Source: Ordospora colligata OC4 (Eukaryota; Microsporidia; Ordosporidae). Taken from it: DNA of 64,000 bases. The stretch covers positions 1 to 64,000 of the forward strand of contig NW_014575397.1 of NCBI RefSeq assembly GCF_000803265.1, given 5' to 3'. Under the pieces are notes generated by a model that searched no databases, was not told the origin of the DNA, and saw nothing but the letters and a program-made list of their open reading frames with translations. The position numbers and the translations under genes were made by a program. This document shows, piece by piece, positions 46,226 through 56,080 of the stretch (its first letter is position 1; each line of letters opens with the position of its first letter).

Positions 46226-48856
46226 ATGAAAAAAGAGGACATGGAGGAGATACAAGCGATTTATGCAAAGTATGGAGAGGTTTTTGGTCTGAAGAGCATT
46301 GGAGATGGAAGTCTGAGTATGCCGAGATGCATTATTGAGATGCAAGGCGCTGTGTTTGGGTATCCTGAAGTCAAGAACGTACAGTTTCTAGTAGACGAGT
46401 GTATAAACCAGGCAATAAGTGATATTAGAAGTCTTCAAGGCCAAGGTGAGAGTGAAGTGCGCAGGACTGCTGAATGGACATCGATAGCAAAGAATGTCAA
46501 GAAAATCCACTCTGCAATAGAGAAGCACGACTCTGTACAGATTGCACAATGCCGCAAAATCAGCACAATATGTGCCAGAGAGTTGAGAAGAGGGCTTTCT
46601 AAAACATCGAAAACAAACCCGGCTCTTAAGTCAAAGAAGATATTCAGGGAGCTATCAGGTCATATAAAGAAGACAGAAAAGAACATCAAGGATAAAACGA
46701 AGAAGGCCGAGAAAGCAGAGCTTGAGAGGAAGAAGAAGGAAATGGAAGAGAAGGAAGAGCAGAGGCAGAAGCGAAAGTTTGAGTATTTGCTGAGCCAGAC
46801 AGAAATATTTTCCCACTTTATTCTTAAGAAGAACAAATGCAATGATACTGCAGACAATGAAAGCATTGAGGAATACAAGGATATGCGTGGATACGATGCA
46901 GCAATTCTTCAAAAGGAGAAGTTAAAAGAATTTGATTTGGACATACCATCTAAGAAGTATAAGGATGCAAATGCGGAGGAGGAGACGAGGTATGTATCTC
47001 AGCCAAGTATTTTACTATGCAAGTTAAAGGACTACCAGATTAAGGGATTAAACTGGTTAGTAAGCTTATATGACAAGGGAATCAATGGGATTTTAGCCGA
47101 TGACATGGGACTTGGAAAGACTGTGCAATCGATCTCTCTGCTTGCATACTTATATGAAACGGAAGGAATATCAGGGCCTTTTCTAGTGGTTACGATTTCA
47201 TCTACTCTTGATAACTGGGCACAGGAGTTTGCAAAGTTTTTGCCAAAGTTCAAGATATGCAGGTTTTCAGGATCACCAGGTGATAGGAAGGAGTTGAAGA
47301 AGCGATTTAAGGACTCTGATGTAGTGATTACGACGTATCAGACAGCAGTGAGTGACGAGAGGATGTTAAGGAAGATCAAGTGGCAGTACATGATTCTTGA
47401 TGAGGCACAGGCAATCAAGAGCAGCTCATCAAGAAGATGGAAAGTACTTTTGGGATTCAAGGCACGAAACAGACTCTTATTGACAGGAACACCTATACAG
47501 AACTCAATGCAGGAGTTATGGGCACTTTTACATTTTATAATGCCGACTCTCTTTGACTCTCTGAGTGAGTTCAGCGATTGGTTTAGCAAGGATATTGAGG
47601 CATCTGCAACATTGAGAAAGAGTGTTGATGAAAAATCACTACAGAGACTTCATGCTATTTTGAAACCTTTTATGCTTAGAAGACACAAATCTGATGTAAT
47701 GCATGAACTAGGGCAGAAGACACAGATTGATTTACAGTGTGAGTTGAGCTACCGACAGAAGGAGCTATATAAGGAGATCACACGTTCATGCAATAGCATG
47801 GAAATGGAGAACCTGCTAATGCAGTTAAAGAAGGTGTGCAATCATCCTGATCTTTTTAAGAAGTTAGAGCCCACGTGTGGATTGAGTCTTGAGATGAGCG
47901 ATGGAATAGGCAATGCTGTTGTTTTTGGAAGGAGCAAGATCAATATCAATGTTCCGAGCCTTATAGCAAATGATGTTATTGAGATGTGCTATAGAAAGGA
48001 AGTGGAATTAATGAATAAGATTGAGAGGATAAGAATGCTTGCTAAGACAGGAGGAAGTGAAAGTTGGTACATATGTAGGAGCTTGGACTATATGTACAAA
48101 GGAGATGTGCTTATGAGTGTTGATGATGTTCTGAATAGTATATTAAAGAAGAATGAATGTACTGATAAGGTAGCGATTGAAAATGAGATATCGAAGTTGA
48201 TTGATGAGGAAATATTCAGTATGAAAAGATACATCTGTTGTATAAGTCCAGTGATTGCAACTGCACCAAGACTTGTTTCTAACAGGGCGCTTCTTCCCCA
48301 ACTTGATGTACATGGACTGTATGTGCAATTAGATATGACTGTATACATGCCACCTTTGAATACATTTATCAGTGACAGCGGAAAGCTTGTTGTTCTTGAT
48401 GAGTTGCTGCCGAAGTTGAAATCTGAGGGACATAGAGTGTTGATTTACTTCCAGATGACTAGGATGATAGACTTGATAGAAGACTATCTTGTGAAGAAGG
48501 GATACAGCTACCTGAGACTTGATGGTAGTTTAAAAGCGTCTAGCCGTGCCGAGGTGATCAAAGATTGGCAAACAAATGACAGGTTTATATTTTTGCTAAG
48601 TACTCGTGCAGGAGGATTGGGAATTAACCTGACGGCCGCAGATACTGTTATATTCTACGACAGCGATTGGAATCCAACTGCTGACCAACAAGCGATGGAC
48701 AGGGCGCATAGACTAGGCCAGACACGAGATGTTACGGTGTATCGGCTTATTACAAAAGGAACTGTTGAAGAAAGAGTGCTTGAGAGTGCGAATAGAAAAG
48801 ACGAGATACAGAAGATGGTAATACATGGAAATGTATTTGAAGGCGAAAATTTTTGA
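46226..48856 (+). CDS. INO80: Chromatin remodelling ATPase Ino80
   Basis: The motor of the INO80 complex, which slides and edits nucleosomes. The N-terminal DBINO domain (~75-200) has EWTSIAKNVKKIHSAI and AQCRKISTICARELRR. The Snf2 motor has ADDMGLGKTVQ (I), ILDEAQAIKS (II), LLTGTPIQN (III) and STRAGGLGINLTAADTVIFY with DRAHRLGQTRDV (V-VI). An insertion of about 200 residues splits the two lobes, as in Ino80. Length is about half that of yeast; N-terminal and tail regions are lost. Two ATGs fit: 46199 and 46226. CCC lies just before the second, as in AsnRS. Confidence 0.93.
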   Translation: MKKEDMEEIQAIYAKYGEVFGLKSIGDGSLSMPRCIIEMQGAVFGYPEVKNVQFLVDECINQAISDIRSLQGQGESEVRRTAEWTSIAKNVKKIHSAIEKHDSVQIAQCRKISTICARELRRGLSKTSKTNPALKSKKIFRELSGHIKKTEKNIKDKTKKAEKAELERKKKEMEEKEEQRQKRKFEYLLSQTEIFSHFILKKNKCNDTADNESIEEYKDMRGYDAAILQKEKLKEFDLDIPSKKYKDANAEEETRYVSQPSILLCKLKDYQIKGLNWLVSLYDKGINGILADDMGLGKTVQSISLLAYLYETEGISGPFLVVTISSTLDNWAQEFAKFLPKFKICRFSGSPGDRKELKKRFKDSDVVITTYQTAVSDERMLRKIKWQYMILDEAQAIKSSSSRRWKVLLGFKARNRLLLTGTPIQNSMQELWALLHFIMPTLFDSLSEFSDWFSKDIEASATLRKSVDEKSLQRLHAILKPFMLRRHKSDVMHELGQKTQIDLQCELSYRQKELYKEITRSCNSMEMENLLMQLKKVCNHPDLFKKLEPTCGLSLEMSDGIGNAVVFGRSKININVPSLIANDVIEMCYRKEVELMNKIERIRMLAKTGGSESWYICRSLDYMYKGDVLMSVDDVLNSILKKNECTDKVAIENEISKLIDEEIFSMKRYICCISPVIATAPRLVSNRALLPQLDVHGLYVQLDMTVYMPPLNTFISDSGKLVVLDELLPKLKSEGHRVLIYFQMTRMIDLIEDYLVKKGYSYLRLDGSLKASSRAEVIKDWQTNDRFIFLLSTRAGGLGINLTAADTVIFYDSDWNPTADQQAMDRAHRLGQTRDVTVYRLITKGTVEERVLESANRKDEIQKMVIHGNVFEGENF

Positions 48857-48901
48857 AGTAAAGTGATTGGTTATAATAGATACACATGATTGAATCAAGT
48901 A

Positions 48902-48997
48902 ATGAATGTTATTGATGCGAAGTGTGTCCGGCTATTGATTAGAAGGACTCCTTTTGAGCGAATGGAAATATCTTACGCCGATGTGCAGTGTTTATGA
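48902..48997 (+). CDS. Short upstream ORF overlapping the next start (ATGA)
   Basis: A 31-codon ORF starts MNVIDAKCVRLLIRR and ends at a TGA that overlaps the next gene's ATG in ATGA (48994-48997). It reads like an N-terminus of a protein and lies in the -1 frame relative to the following ORF. It is either a real upstream ORF with reinitiation, or the true start of the next protein cut off by a one-base error or frameshift. No C-run precedes its ATG. Confidence 0.35.
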   Translation: MNVIDAKCVRLLIRRTPFERMEISYADVQCL

Positions 48998-50217
48998 GTT
49001 TTCTGGATAACCTGATTCTTGGGACAAATACACCGAAGTACACCGATGAGGTTCTTTTCCCATCCAAGGTATATAGTAGAGTGAGATGTGGTAAGAAGCA
49101 TTGTACAGCAATGTGTACGACGAGGTCTTATGCCGAATATGAATTCTGGGCATATACACTATCTGAGAAAGATGTTGATATGAATGAGATTCGGAATAAT
49201 ATATATCGAATGGATGATGGATTGAGGTTTTCAGTATGGATTAAATGCAGTGGAAGCAGAGATGAAAGTATAGAATTGGAGAATATAAGACCGTGCGTTC
49301 TAGGCATGAGTTGTAATGCAGGATTGACAACAGATTCAGAAGGAGATGTTGATTTTGGGGAAGATATGGCGATTGTGAAGTATATCCTCGAGATATGCAA
49401 AAATTCTGATGAAAGCAATGAAGAGGCAATATTTAGCATATTCAAGAATGTAAGAAAGAGCCTTACCGGTATTTATGATGCTAAGCTACTGGTATTTGTA
49501 ATAAAGCATGTTATTGACCTACCTTATGCTACAGCTGGACTGGTGTATAAGTTTATTTGTTCGATGGCTCGGCGTCATAATCTGAACGGGATATTTGCAA
49601 TGCACATCAAAAATAATGAATGTACGGAAGCGATTAATGATAACAATAATGAAGAGAAACATCTGTGTTTCTGGATGATGTTGGTGTCTAAATATCCACT
49701 GTACTTTAACTATGTGATTGATTTTGTGATTTGTAGCATTGATATAGATATTACAAGTATACCTGATGCTATATGCAAACATCTTAACAGCAACAGCATT
49801 GAAGATTGGATTGATTTTGTTTCTGTTGCATCGAATATGAGTAAGCTTGTGGATGTATGCATTTATACGCAAGGAGACTCTATGAATAGTGTGAATAAGG
49901 ATGAAGAGAGATATTTTGATTTTCTAGTTATTCAAAATGAGATGATTAAGGCACAAGAGATGCTAAAAAAAGAGACTGATGAGAGGATCAGGAGTTTATT
50001 GAATGAGAGAGATGAACTCCTTGCTCAGAAGTCGAGTCTAATGGAGGCATGTAAAACATTAGAAAAGGATCTTAAGGAATGCCAAGAGAGATGTGTAAGT
50101 AAAGTTAGAGAGATATTTTTTGAAGCCGAGAGTGAATGTGAAGTGTATAGGAAAGGGACCATGGAGCTGAATAAGATGTTCTATGAAAAGCAGGTGAATG
50201 CCAGTGATGTTGATTAA
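48994..50217 (+). CDS. Unknown protein with C-terminal coiled coil
   Basis: A 407-residue protein with no family I recognise. The first ~100 residues have five cysteines (RVRCGKKHCTAMCTT) and beta-like stretches. The middle is helical and contains LLVFVIKHVIDLPYATAGL. The last ~90 residues are a coiled coil rich in E, K and L. Acidic overall. The frame is open to a GTG at 48988, but the first ATG is 48994, which overlaps the stop of a 31-codon ORF upstream. No membrane segment or enzymatic motif. Confidence 0.6.
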   Translation: MSFLDNLILGTNTPKYTDEVLFPSKVYSRVRCGKKHCTAMCTTRSYAEYEFWAYTLSEKDVDMNEIRNNIYRMDDGLRFSVWIKCSGSRDESIELENIRPCVLGMSCNAGLTTDSEGDVDFGEDMAIVKYILEICKNSDESNEEAIFSIFKNVRKSLTGIYDAKLLVFVIKHVIDLPYATAGLVYKFICSMARRHNLNGIFAMHIKNNECTEAINDNNNEEKHLCFWMMLVSKYPLYFNYVIDFVICSIDIDITSIPDAICKHLNSNSIEDWIDFVSVASNMSKLVDVCIYTQGDSMNSVNKDEERYFDFLVIQNEMIKAQEMLKKETDERIRSLLNERDELLAQKSSLMEACKTLEKDLKECQERCVSKVREIFFEAESECEVYRKGTMELNKMFYEKQVNASDVD

Positions 50218-50312
50218 AGTAGAGTGTTTATGCAAGAATGTAGTTATTTATTGATTAACTGTTACCATAAAGCCAGTGTTTAATATTAAAGTAAGATTCC
50301 CTTGGAATACAT

Positions 50313-53300
50313 ATGCATGTGAAGAAGATGAGGCTTAAGAATGTCAAGAGTTTCAAATCTGAGACAGAGCTGAGATTTTCTGAAGGAGTGAATGTGATTA
50401 TTGGAAAGAATGGAAGTGGAAAGAGCAGTATTGTGTCTGCTCTTAGATTTGCGATGTGTGCAGAGGATAGAAATGTAGAGCAGAATTCCGATTTTATTCA
50501 TGAAGGAAATGCTATTAGTGAAGAGGAAGCCGAGGTTGAAATTGTTTTTTGTGAGTCTATGGAAGAAGAAACCATGGAGCGTGAGATCAGCATTCGAAGA
50601 ACAATAGGGATGAAGAAAGATGAGTATTTTGTTAATGGAAAGGTTGTTAGTAGAGAAGAGTATGTTGGGTTTTTGCATGAGAATGGAATTCTTACAGGTT
50701 CAAGTACGTATTTTATTGTTGCACAAGGAGAGGTTGCAGCACTTGCTACATTGAGAGACAAAGACAGGCATAAATTATTGAAGGATGTTTGTGGAGTTGC
50801 TTGTTATGAAAAGGACAGAGAGACGAGTATACGTGAACTTGAGGACACAAAACAAAATGAAACAAGGATAAGGCTAATGATTGGTAGGATTGACGAAAAG
50901 CTGCGAAGCCTTGAGAATGACAAAAAGGAAGTAGAGCTTTGTAATGCGTTAGAGAATGAAAGACGAAGACTTGAGTATGGATACATTGAGAGAGAGGTAC
51001 GAGAGATCAATGATGAGATTTTACGAGTGGAAAGTCTGATAGCGAATGAATGTAGAGAGTGTTCTGATGATGAAGATGATTATGTGATTGAAGCCAAGGA
51101 GATTGAGGACAGGATAAAGATTCTGGTTGATGCAAGAAAGAGGCTGAGCATAGATCCTAGGTATAATGAGAAGACAAAATATATTGAGAAAGGAATATGC
51201 AATCTCGAAGAAAAGCGAAATAAGCTAAAAGAGAGGCATTCAACAGAAGAAGAACAATTTTTGAAGTTTAAAGAGGAAGAAGCGCAAAACTTTATACGAT
51301 CTGTATGTGTCAGACATTTTATAGGATTCTTGGGTACATTAATGAATAAGAAAATAAGTCTTGAGGAAGTAGAAGTAGCAAAGGCTGCATTATGTAACAA
51401 AATGAATGAAATGGAAAAAAGCAGAGAAGGAGTTTCCAGTAGAAAGGTGGTGGATATGAAGCGAGATCTTGAAAATATGGTTGAAAGGAGAAAATATCTT
51501 TGGAGAGAGGAGAAAAGACTGGAACTATCAAAGAAGTCTATTGATGAAATGGTGAAATTGCATGAAAGCAAGCTTTTCCAGATTGTTGATACTAGGGCTG
51601 ATATATATGAAAGCATGAGGGAATTTAATGGAGTTCTTGGGTATGTTTATGATTTGGTAAGTATACCTGATGAGCTTTTGAATGCATTTGAAGCGGTAGC
51701 AGGGAATTCGTTGTTTAATGTTGTGGTTAGAGATGAGGAAGTTGCATCGATGCTATTGAAGAAGATTGAAGGCATGAAATTTAGAATAACATTTATGCCA
51801 TTGAATAGGATAGAACTTAAGGATGCAAATGAGATAAAGGATCCGATGGTTATTTCCTTGGCATCTAAGATAAGATGTGAGCCGAGATATAGGGCACTAT
51901 TTAGGCACATAACACATGATGCGTACTTCTGCTCTGATTTGAAGCAAGGTGTTTATGTTTCGAAGAAGTATAAGATCAATGTTGTTACTATTTCTGGGGA
52001 TGTGATTAGTAAAGATGGACCTATAAGTGGAGGATATGAGAAGAAGAGTGGGGCGCTTCGGGAGTATAAAAGGATTTGTAAAGAGCTGAGGAAACATGGC
52101 GATGATTATGGCAAGATAAAACAGGAGATTAAGAATATTGGAAGAGAGATTGATGAAATGAAGCTTTTGATTGATTGTGGAGATGTTGAAAATAGGACTA
52201 GTGAGGTTTTGAGTGGTACGGTGGAATTTCTTGATGAGAAAGTGAAGATGCTGACGAAGATGGTAGGCATGAGTAGTGAAGATTGTAGAACAGAAATATG
52301 CAAGCGACTTGAAAGGCTAAGGACTGATGAGAAAGAGATATTGATGAAGAGCAACTGGTTTATGGTTGAAATTGGAAAGATGGGATTAAGATTGAGAGAA
52401 GCAGAAACTGAGATGAAGAAGATAAATGATGCCATAAAAAGATTAGAAGAGAATCTTAGTAAATCAAAAATGTATGATGAAGCACTAAGGATTGATGAAA
52501 AGATTGCAGATCTGCGAGAAAAAGAAAAGATTATAAGGGAGAAAATATTTGATCAGGAGAATGACGATGTAATTGTTGATGCAAAACGAGTGAATGTGGA
52601 AACAGAAGTGCTTATGAGGAAGAAGCATGTATTGATAGGAAAGAGAAATGAACTGTGTATGAAGATAGGAGCAACTGATTTCAGAAATCTGGAGTGTTTG
52701 TATCCTGAGAAGAGCAAAGAAGAATTTGTGAGTGAGATATCACGGATAAATGAAAGGATTCGAGGGTTTTGCATGATTAACAAGAAAAGTGTATCACAAT
52801 GGGAAGATTACAGCAGTCAAAGAGATTTGATCAAGAAGAAACTTGACGAGCTTGGCTATGATCGTGAGAAGATATTTGAACTTATATGTGAGCTTGACTT
52901 GAAGAAAGAAAAGACCATGAAGCTTGCGTTGTCTGAAGTGAAGCGTGTATTTTCTGAGATCTATTCAAAACTTACCGATGGGAAGATTGGAGAGCTTATC
53001 GATACAACTGAAGGATTAGGAGTTAAGATTGATGGACTAACAGATGAAGTTAACTTGCTGAGTGGCGGGCAGAAGGTGGTTATAGCGTTATGCCTGATGT
53101 TTAGTATGCAAAGAGTATATAAATCTCCATTTTATGTATTTGATGAGATTGATGCAAATTTAGACTCACAGGTACGTGAGAGAGTATGCATGATGATAAA
53201 GGAAATGAACGAATGCCACAAATACCAGTTTATTATAGCTAGCTTCAGGAAGGAGACTCTTGTATGTGGAGACAGATATTTTAGTGTGGAGTTTAAAGAA

Positions 53301-53384
53301 AAGAAGAGCAGTGTAGTAGAAGTGCCTAAAGAGACAGCATATGAATTCTTAAATGACGGGCCAAATGAAACTAAGATTTATTAA
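50313..53384 (+). CDS. SMC3: Cohesin subunit SMC3
   Basis: SMC3 with SMC1 and kleisin forms the cohesin ring. Walker A is at residues 31-39 (GKNGSGKSS). The segments FIHEGNA, KKDEYFVNGK and STYFIVAQGEVAALAT match 'LLHEG', 'KKDQYFLDKK' and 'YYIVKQGKINQMAT' of SMC3 specifically. The hinge lies at ~430-560 (DLVSIPDELLNAFEAVAGNSLF), and coiled coils flank it. The signature LLSGGQK and Walker B VFDEIDANLD are near the end. 1023 residues, shorter than the usual ~1200, so the coiled coils are trimmed. Confidence 0.92.
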   Translation: MHVKKMRLKNVKSFKSETELRFSEGVNVIIGKNGSGKSSIVSALRFAMCAEDRNVEQNSDFIHEGNAISEEEAEVEIVFCESMEEETMEREISIRRTIGMKKDEYFVNGKVVSREEYVGFLHENGILTGSSTYFIVAQGEVAALATLRDKDRHKLLKDVCGVACYEKDRETSIRELEDTKQNETRIRLMIGRIDEKLRSLENDKKEVELCNALENERRRLEYGYIEREVREINDEILRVESLIANECRECSDDEDDYVIEAKEIEDRIKILVDARKRLSIDPRYNEKTKYIEKGICNLEEKRNKLKERHSTEEEQFLKFKEEEAQNFIRSVCVRHFIGFLGTLMNKKISLEEVEVAKAALCNKMNEMEKSREGVSSRKVVDMKRDLENMVERRKYLWREEKRLELSKKSIDEMVKLHESKLFQIVDTRADIYESMREFNGVLGYVYDLVSIPDELLNAFEAVAGNSLFNVVVRDEEVASMLLKKIEGMKFRITFMPLNRIELKDANEIKDPMVISLASKIRCEPRYRALFRHITHDAYFCSDLKQGVYVSKKYKINVVTISGDVISKDGPISGGYEKKSGALREYKRICKELRKHGDDYGKIKQEIKNIGREIDEMKLLIDCGDVENRTSEVLSGTVEFLDEKVKMLTKMVGMSSEDCRTEICKRLERLRTDEKEILMKSNWFMVEIGKMGLRLREAETEMKKINDAIKRLEENLSKSKMYDEALRIDEKIADLREKEKIIREKIFDQENDDVIVDAKRVNVETEVLMRKKHVLIGKRNELCMKIGATDFRNLECLYPEKSKEEFVSEISRINERIRGFCMINKKSVSQWEDYSSQRDLIKKKLDELGYDREKIFELICELDLKKEKTMKLALSEVKRVFSEIYSKLTDGKIGELIDTTEGLGVKIDGLTDEVNLLSGGQKVVIALCLMFSMQRVYKSPFYVFDEIDANLDSQVRERVCMMIKEMNECHKYQFIIASFRKETLVCGDRYFSVEFKEKKSSVVEVPKETAYEFLNDGPNETKIY

Positions 53385-53517
53385 TTGAGTTCATGGTTTA
53401 CCTTGATTTTGAAGCAGCTAAATAATGGAGTTATCCAGAGCTTAGAAAATTATTTTTACGAATGGTTTTGCAATATTTGCTTATGAAGTGTATTTGAAGG
53501 AATATTATGTCCTGAGC

Positions 53518-53817
53518 ATGCCGAATGAATTTGTTGAGCCTTTAGACCTAGCAAAGAGGTTGAGAGCGCAAGTGTGTACACCTGAAGATATACTTAGAAA
53601 AGTTGAGTACTTGAAGACACCTATATGTATAAACAGAAGCGATGTTAGAGAAGTACAGCGATTGTCAAATTATTTATATCTTGTTTCTACTAGTAATAAA
53701 ATACTTGTGTCTCTGGTATTTAACACAGACATAACTGATCAGTTTATGAAATTTAAAACGATCGTTGCTCACAAGACTTATGAAGGAGTGTATTATCACG
53801 TGAATGTTTATTTCTGA
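53518..53817 (+). CDS. Unknown small protein with an uncertain start
   Basis: An ORF encoding 99 residues from its first ATG (MPNEFVEPLDLAKRL...). The same frame stays open for 24 codons upstream (KIIFTNGFAIFAYEVYLKEY) with no ATG, then hits TAG at 53443. Before that TAG an in-frame ATG at 53425 begins MELSRA. The upstream part looks coding, so the true protein may begin at 53425 and be broken by the stop, or an intron is missed. No family recognised. Its last codons and stop are included in a 41-bp direct repeat. Confidence 0.45.
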   Translation: MPNEFVEPLDLAKRLRAQVCTPEDILRKVEYLKTPICINRSDVREVQRLSNYLYLVSTSNKILVSLVFNTDITDQFMKFKTIVAHKTYEGVYYHVNVYF

Positions 53818-53894
53818 ATAATGAAGGAAGACTTAATAAAGGTGCATCATAATGTGAATGTTTATTTCTGAGTAATGAAGGAAGACTTAATAAA
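53800..53894 (+). repeat. 41-bp direct repeat spanning the gene's 3' end
   Basis: Bases 53800-53840 and 53854-53894 are the same 41-mer with one mismatch (A to G). The first copy holds the last four codons and stop of the gene before it (VNVYF end). The spacing is 13 bp. Nothing else is seen up to 53936. Confidence 0.9.
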
Positions 53895-53936
53895 TGATAT
53901 TTTGTAAAACCAAATCCAATTTGATGGTTTACCCTG

Positions 53937-55262
53937 ATGCTAAAGGATTTGATTGATGAAGATGAGTTTTGCAGAAAGCTTAGAACAGCTTCCGAGGATG
54001 ATGCTCAGGATGGATTTTATATAATATTTTATAAGCTTCTTCTGGATCCTTCGCAACAACTGCTAGACAGCCTTCTGTCAAGTTATCCTGTCCAAGACGT
54101 AGTGAATGGTTTAAAACATCTCATAAAATTCAAGTTTTACAGACTTACAGATGATGTTTCTAACAACCTGATTAGCATCGTTAGCATGATGCTTGTATAT
54201 GAAGATAATGTGGATACATTAATTGTGAACATGCTGCGACTTCATCTTATAGAAGATGTATTTTCGATGTACAAGGCGCATCCAAAGTACTTTACTAGCC
54301 ATCCTGTGTCTCTAATGTTTTTGATGTTTTTTTGTGCCCAAAGCACTATACATCGAGCATTTTTTGATGCATCTGACTTTCAATGCAGTGATTTTCTGTT
54401 TTTACAGATCAAGGAAATGATTGAAGATCAAGGTTCTGAGACTTACGTAAACAAGAGATCCAAAAAGAATATTAGCAAACGCAACTTAGACTACCCACCC
54501 TTTCCGTTTATAGATTATTTTTACTCAAAAGGACTTCTGAACGTATTGTTTACAGCCACGCCATTTAATATGCTTTCTTCTCAACTTTCAGTGGAGCTTG
54601 AGATGAACATAATGTTTGTTCTTGAGAATGTGCATAATCTTAACTTTGATTTTTACATGAATCTTCTTTTTAAGGATTACATACGCAATGAAACAGAAGC
54701 ATGCAGAGTTTTGAGATTTATTGCAAACATTCCATGTATGTTAAGCATATATAATGTAGTGGATAGTATATTGAGGAGATATCCGTCTTCTTTTGTTGCA
54801 TTGATATACGATTTGATGTTTTGGAATGAAAAAGAAAAGATTAACCAGAATCTAGTGGATTATCTCAAAATAATGGATAACAGATGCATTCTGATGATAA
54901 ATCCTCTGCTAGATGAATGGCAATCTCTGAAATACGCAATTGACATTATACATAAGAGGCATCAGCCAACCAAGGAATCAATTCACCGGATGATACACGG
55001 ACTTGGATTTGACAGGTATTACGAGATAGTCCGAGAAATGAAAAGAAATAACATACCTATTATACCAATTGAAATGTATGATAAGATAATAAAAGAATCT
55101 TTTGAGTGGGACGGATATGCACAGGTTTATTTGTGGAAAATACTTGGATTCCAAAAAATATATTTTGGATTGGATGTTAGTGATGCAGGTTACAAAGAAC
55201 GAAGTATAGAAGCAAAAGAAGGATTTGAAATTGTCAAAAGCTTGTGTACATTGACACAATGA
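53937..55262 (+). CDS. Helical repeat protein, unknown
   Basis: A 441-residue all-helical protein, likely of ARM/HEAT type, with many paired hydrophobic helices (LLLDPSQQLLDSLLSSYP, LKHLIKFKFYRL). No family recognised. A DYPPFPFIDYFYSKGLL segment near residue 190 stands out as a possible conserved loop. No membrane segment or enzymatic motif. TACCC lies three bases before the ATG, so the start is well supported. It converges with the next gene, 22 bp away. Confidence 0.65.
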   Translation: MLKDLIDEDEFCRKLRTASEDDAQDGFYIIFYKLLLDPSQQLLDSLLSSYPVQDVVNGLKHLIKFKFYRLTDDVSNNLISIVSMMLVYEDNVDTLIVNMLRLHLIEDVFSMYKAHPKYFTSHPVSLMFLMFFCAQSTIHRAFFDASDFQCSDFLFLQIKEMIEDQGSETYVNKRSKKNISKRNLDYPPFPFIDYFYSKGLLNVLFTATPFNMLSSQLSVELEMNIMFVLENVHNLNFDFYMNLLFKDYIRNETEACRVLRFIANIPCMLSIYNVVDSILRRYPSSFVALIYDLMFWNEKEKINQNLVDYLKIMDNRCILMINPLLDEWQSLKYAIDIIHKRHQPTKESIHRMIHGLGFDRYYEIVREMKRNNIPIIPIEMYDKIIKESFEWDGYAQVYLWKILGFQKIYFGLDVSDAGYKERSIEAKEGFEIVKSLCTLTQ

Positions 55263-55284
55263 TCATTTGTACTCTTTTATTTAT

Positions 55285-55944
55285 CTATTTGTTTAAGTTG
55301 TTGGCTTTGTTTATTTCTATTAAATCGTCTTTATATTTTTGAACTTCCAATAAGTGTTTTTTGAGAATCCATGCATCTTCAGTACGAAGGTTTTTAATGC
55401 AGATCAAATGGTTCAATTTTACAGTATTATAATGAACATCGAGTGCGTTTATAATCGAATTGTATTTATATGTCTTCCATCTATTTATTGCACATCTATG
55501 TATTTTTATCCTTATGTTTTGCAGAATAAGTTCTTCTGTATGAGTCAGATTTGTAAAGGCGATGTTCAAAAATAATTTTTGGAAATCCTTTGTTGTACAA
55601 TCGATAGACACACCCAGAAACCTGAATCTTTTGATATCAATTTCATTAGCCGAGTCTATACTTGTATTCATTTCAGTAGATCCATTATATTTTTCTATTG
55701 TATGCATCAAATGTGCATATTCGACAACTATGGACGTTTTCAAGCTAAGATGCATAGGATGAAGTCGTTTAAAGCATCTTTTGCAAAGCAATCCTTGAGT
55801 ATTTAGATCGAAGTCACAAAGTGAACATTTCATTCCATATTGCTGTAACCTAAGATAATCCAGAATTACCTGGACATTCTTACGGATTCTGCAAATTTTC
55901 ATGCTTCTCAACACGATAAATGCAGTTGTCCAATTCATCATCAT
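55285..55944 (-). CDS. Unknown protein with a C4-type zinc motif
   Basis: A ~219-residue protein. It has a knuckle CSLCDFDLNTQGLLCKRCFKRLH, that is CxxC-x(9)-CxxC followed by H, that could bind one zinc ion. The C-terminal ~130 residues are helical. The pattern recalls the C-terminal zinc domain of Nse1, but nothing else fits. The frame is open about 30 codons upstream of the first ATG (MMMN) without a start (KRRLKPFIKPNINYLE looks coding), so a start from a missed exon or a frame break is possible. Confidence 0.45.
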   Translation of the reverse strand: MMMNWTTAFIVLRSMKICRIRKNVQVILDYLRLQQYGMKCSLCDFDLNTQGLLCKRCFKRLHPMHLSLKTSIVVEYAHLMHTIEKYNGSTEMNTSIDSANEIDIKRFRFLGVSIDCTTKDFQKLFLNIAFTNLTHTEELILQNIRIKIHRCAINRWKTYKYNSIINALDVHYNTVKLNHLICIKNLRTEDAWILKKHLLEVQKYKDDLIEINKANNLNK

Positions 55945-56080
55945 ATGTGATACTTCGCTGGCTTCTAGATAGTTGATGTTTGGTTTTATGAATGGTTTCA
56001 ACCGACGTTTGGAAATTAGATATCCATATCAATACAAGGTTTTTGTATGTGTTTCATAAATAAACTACAGCAGAACACAT

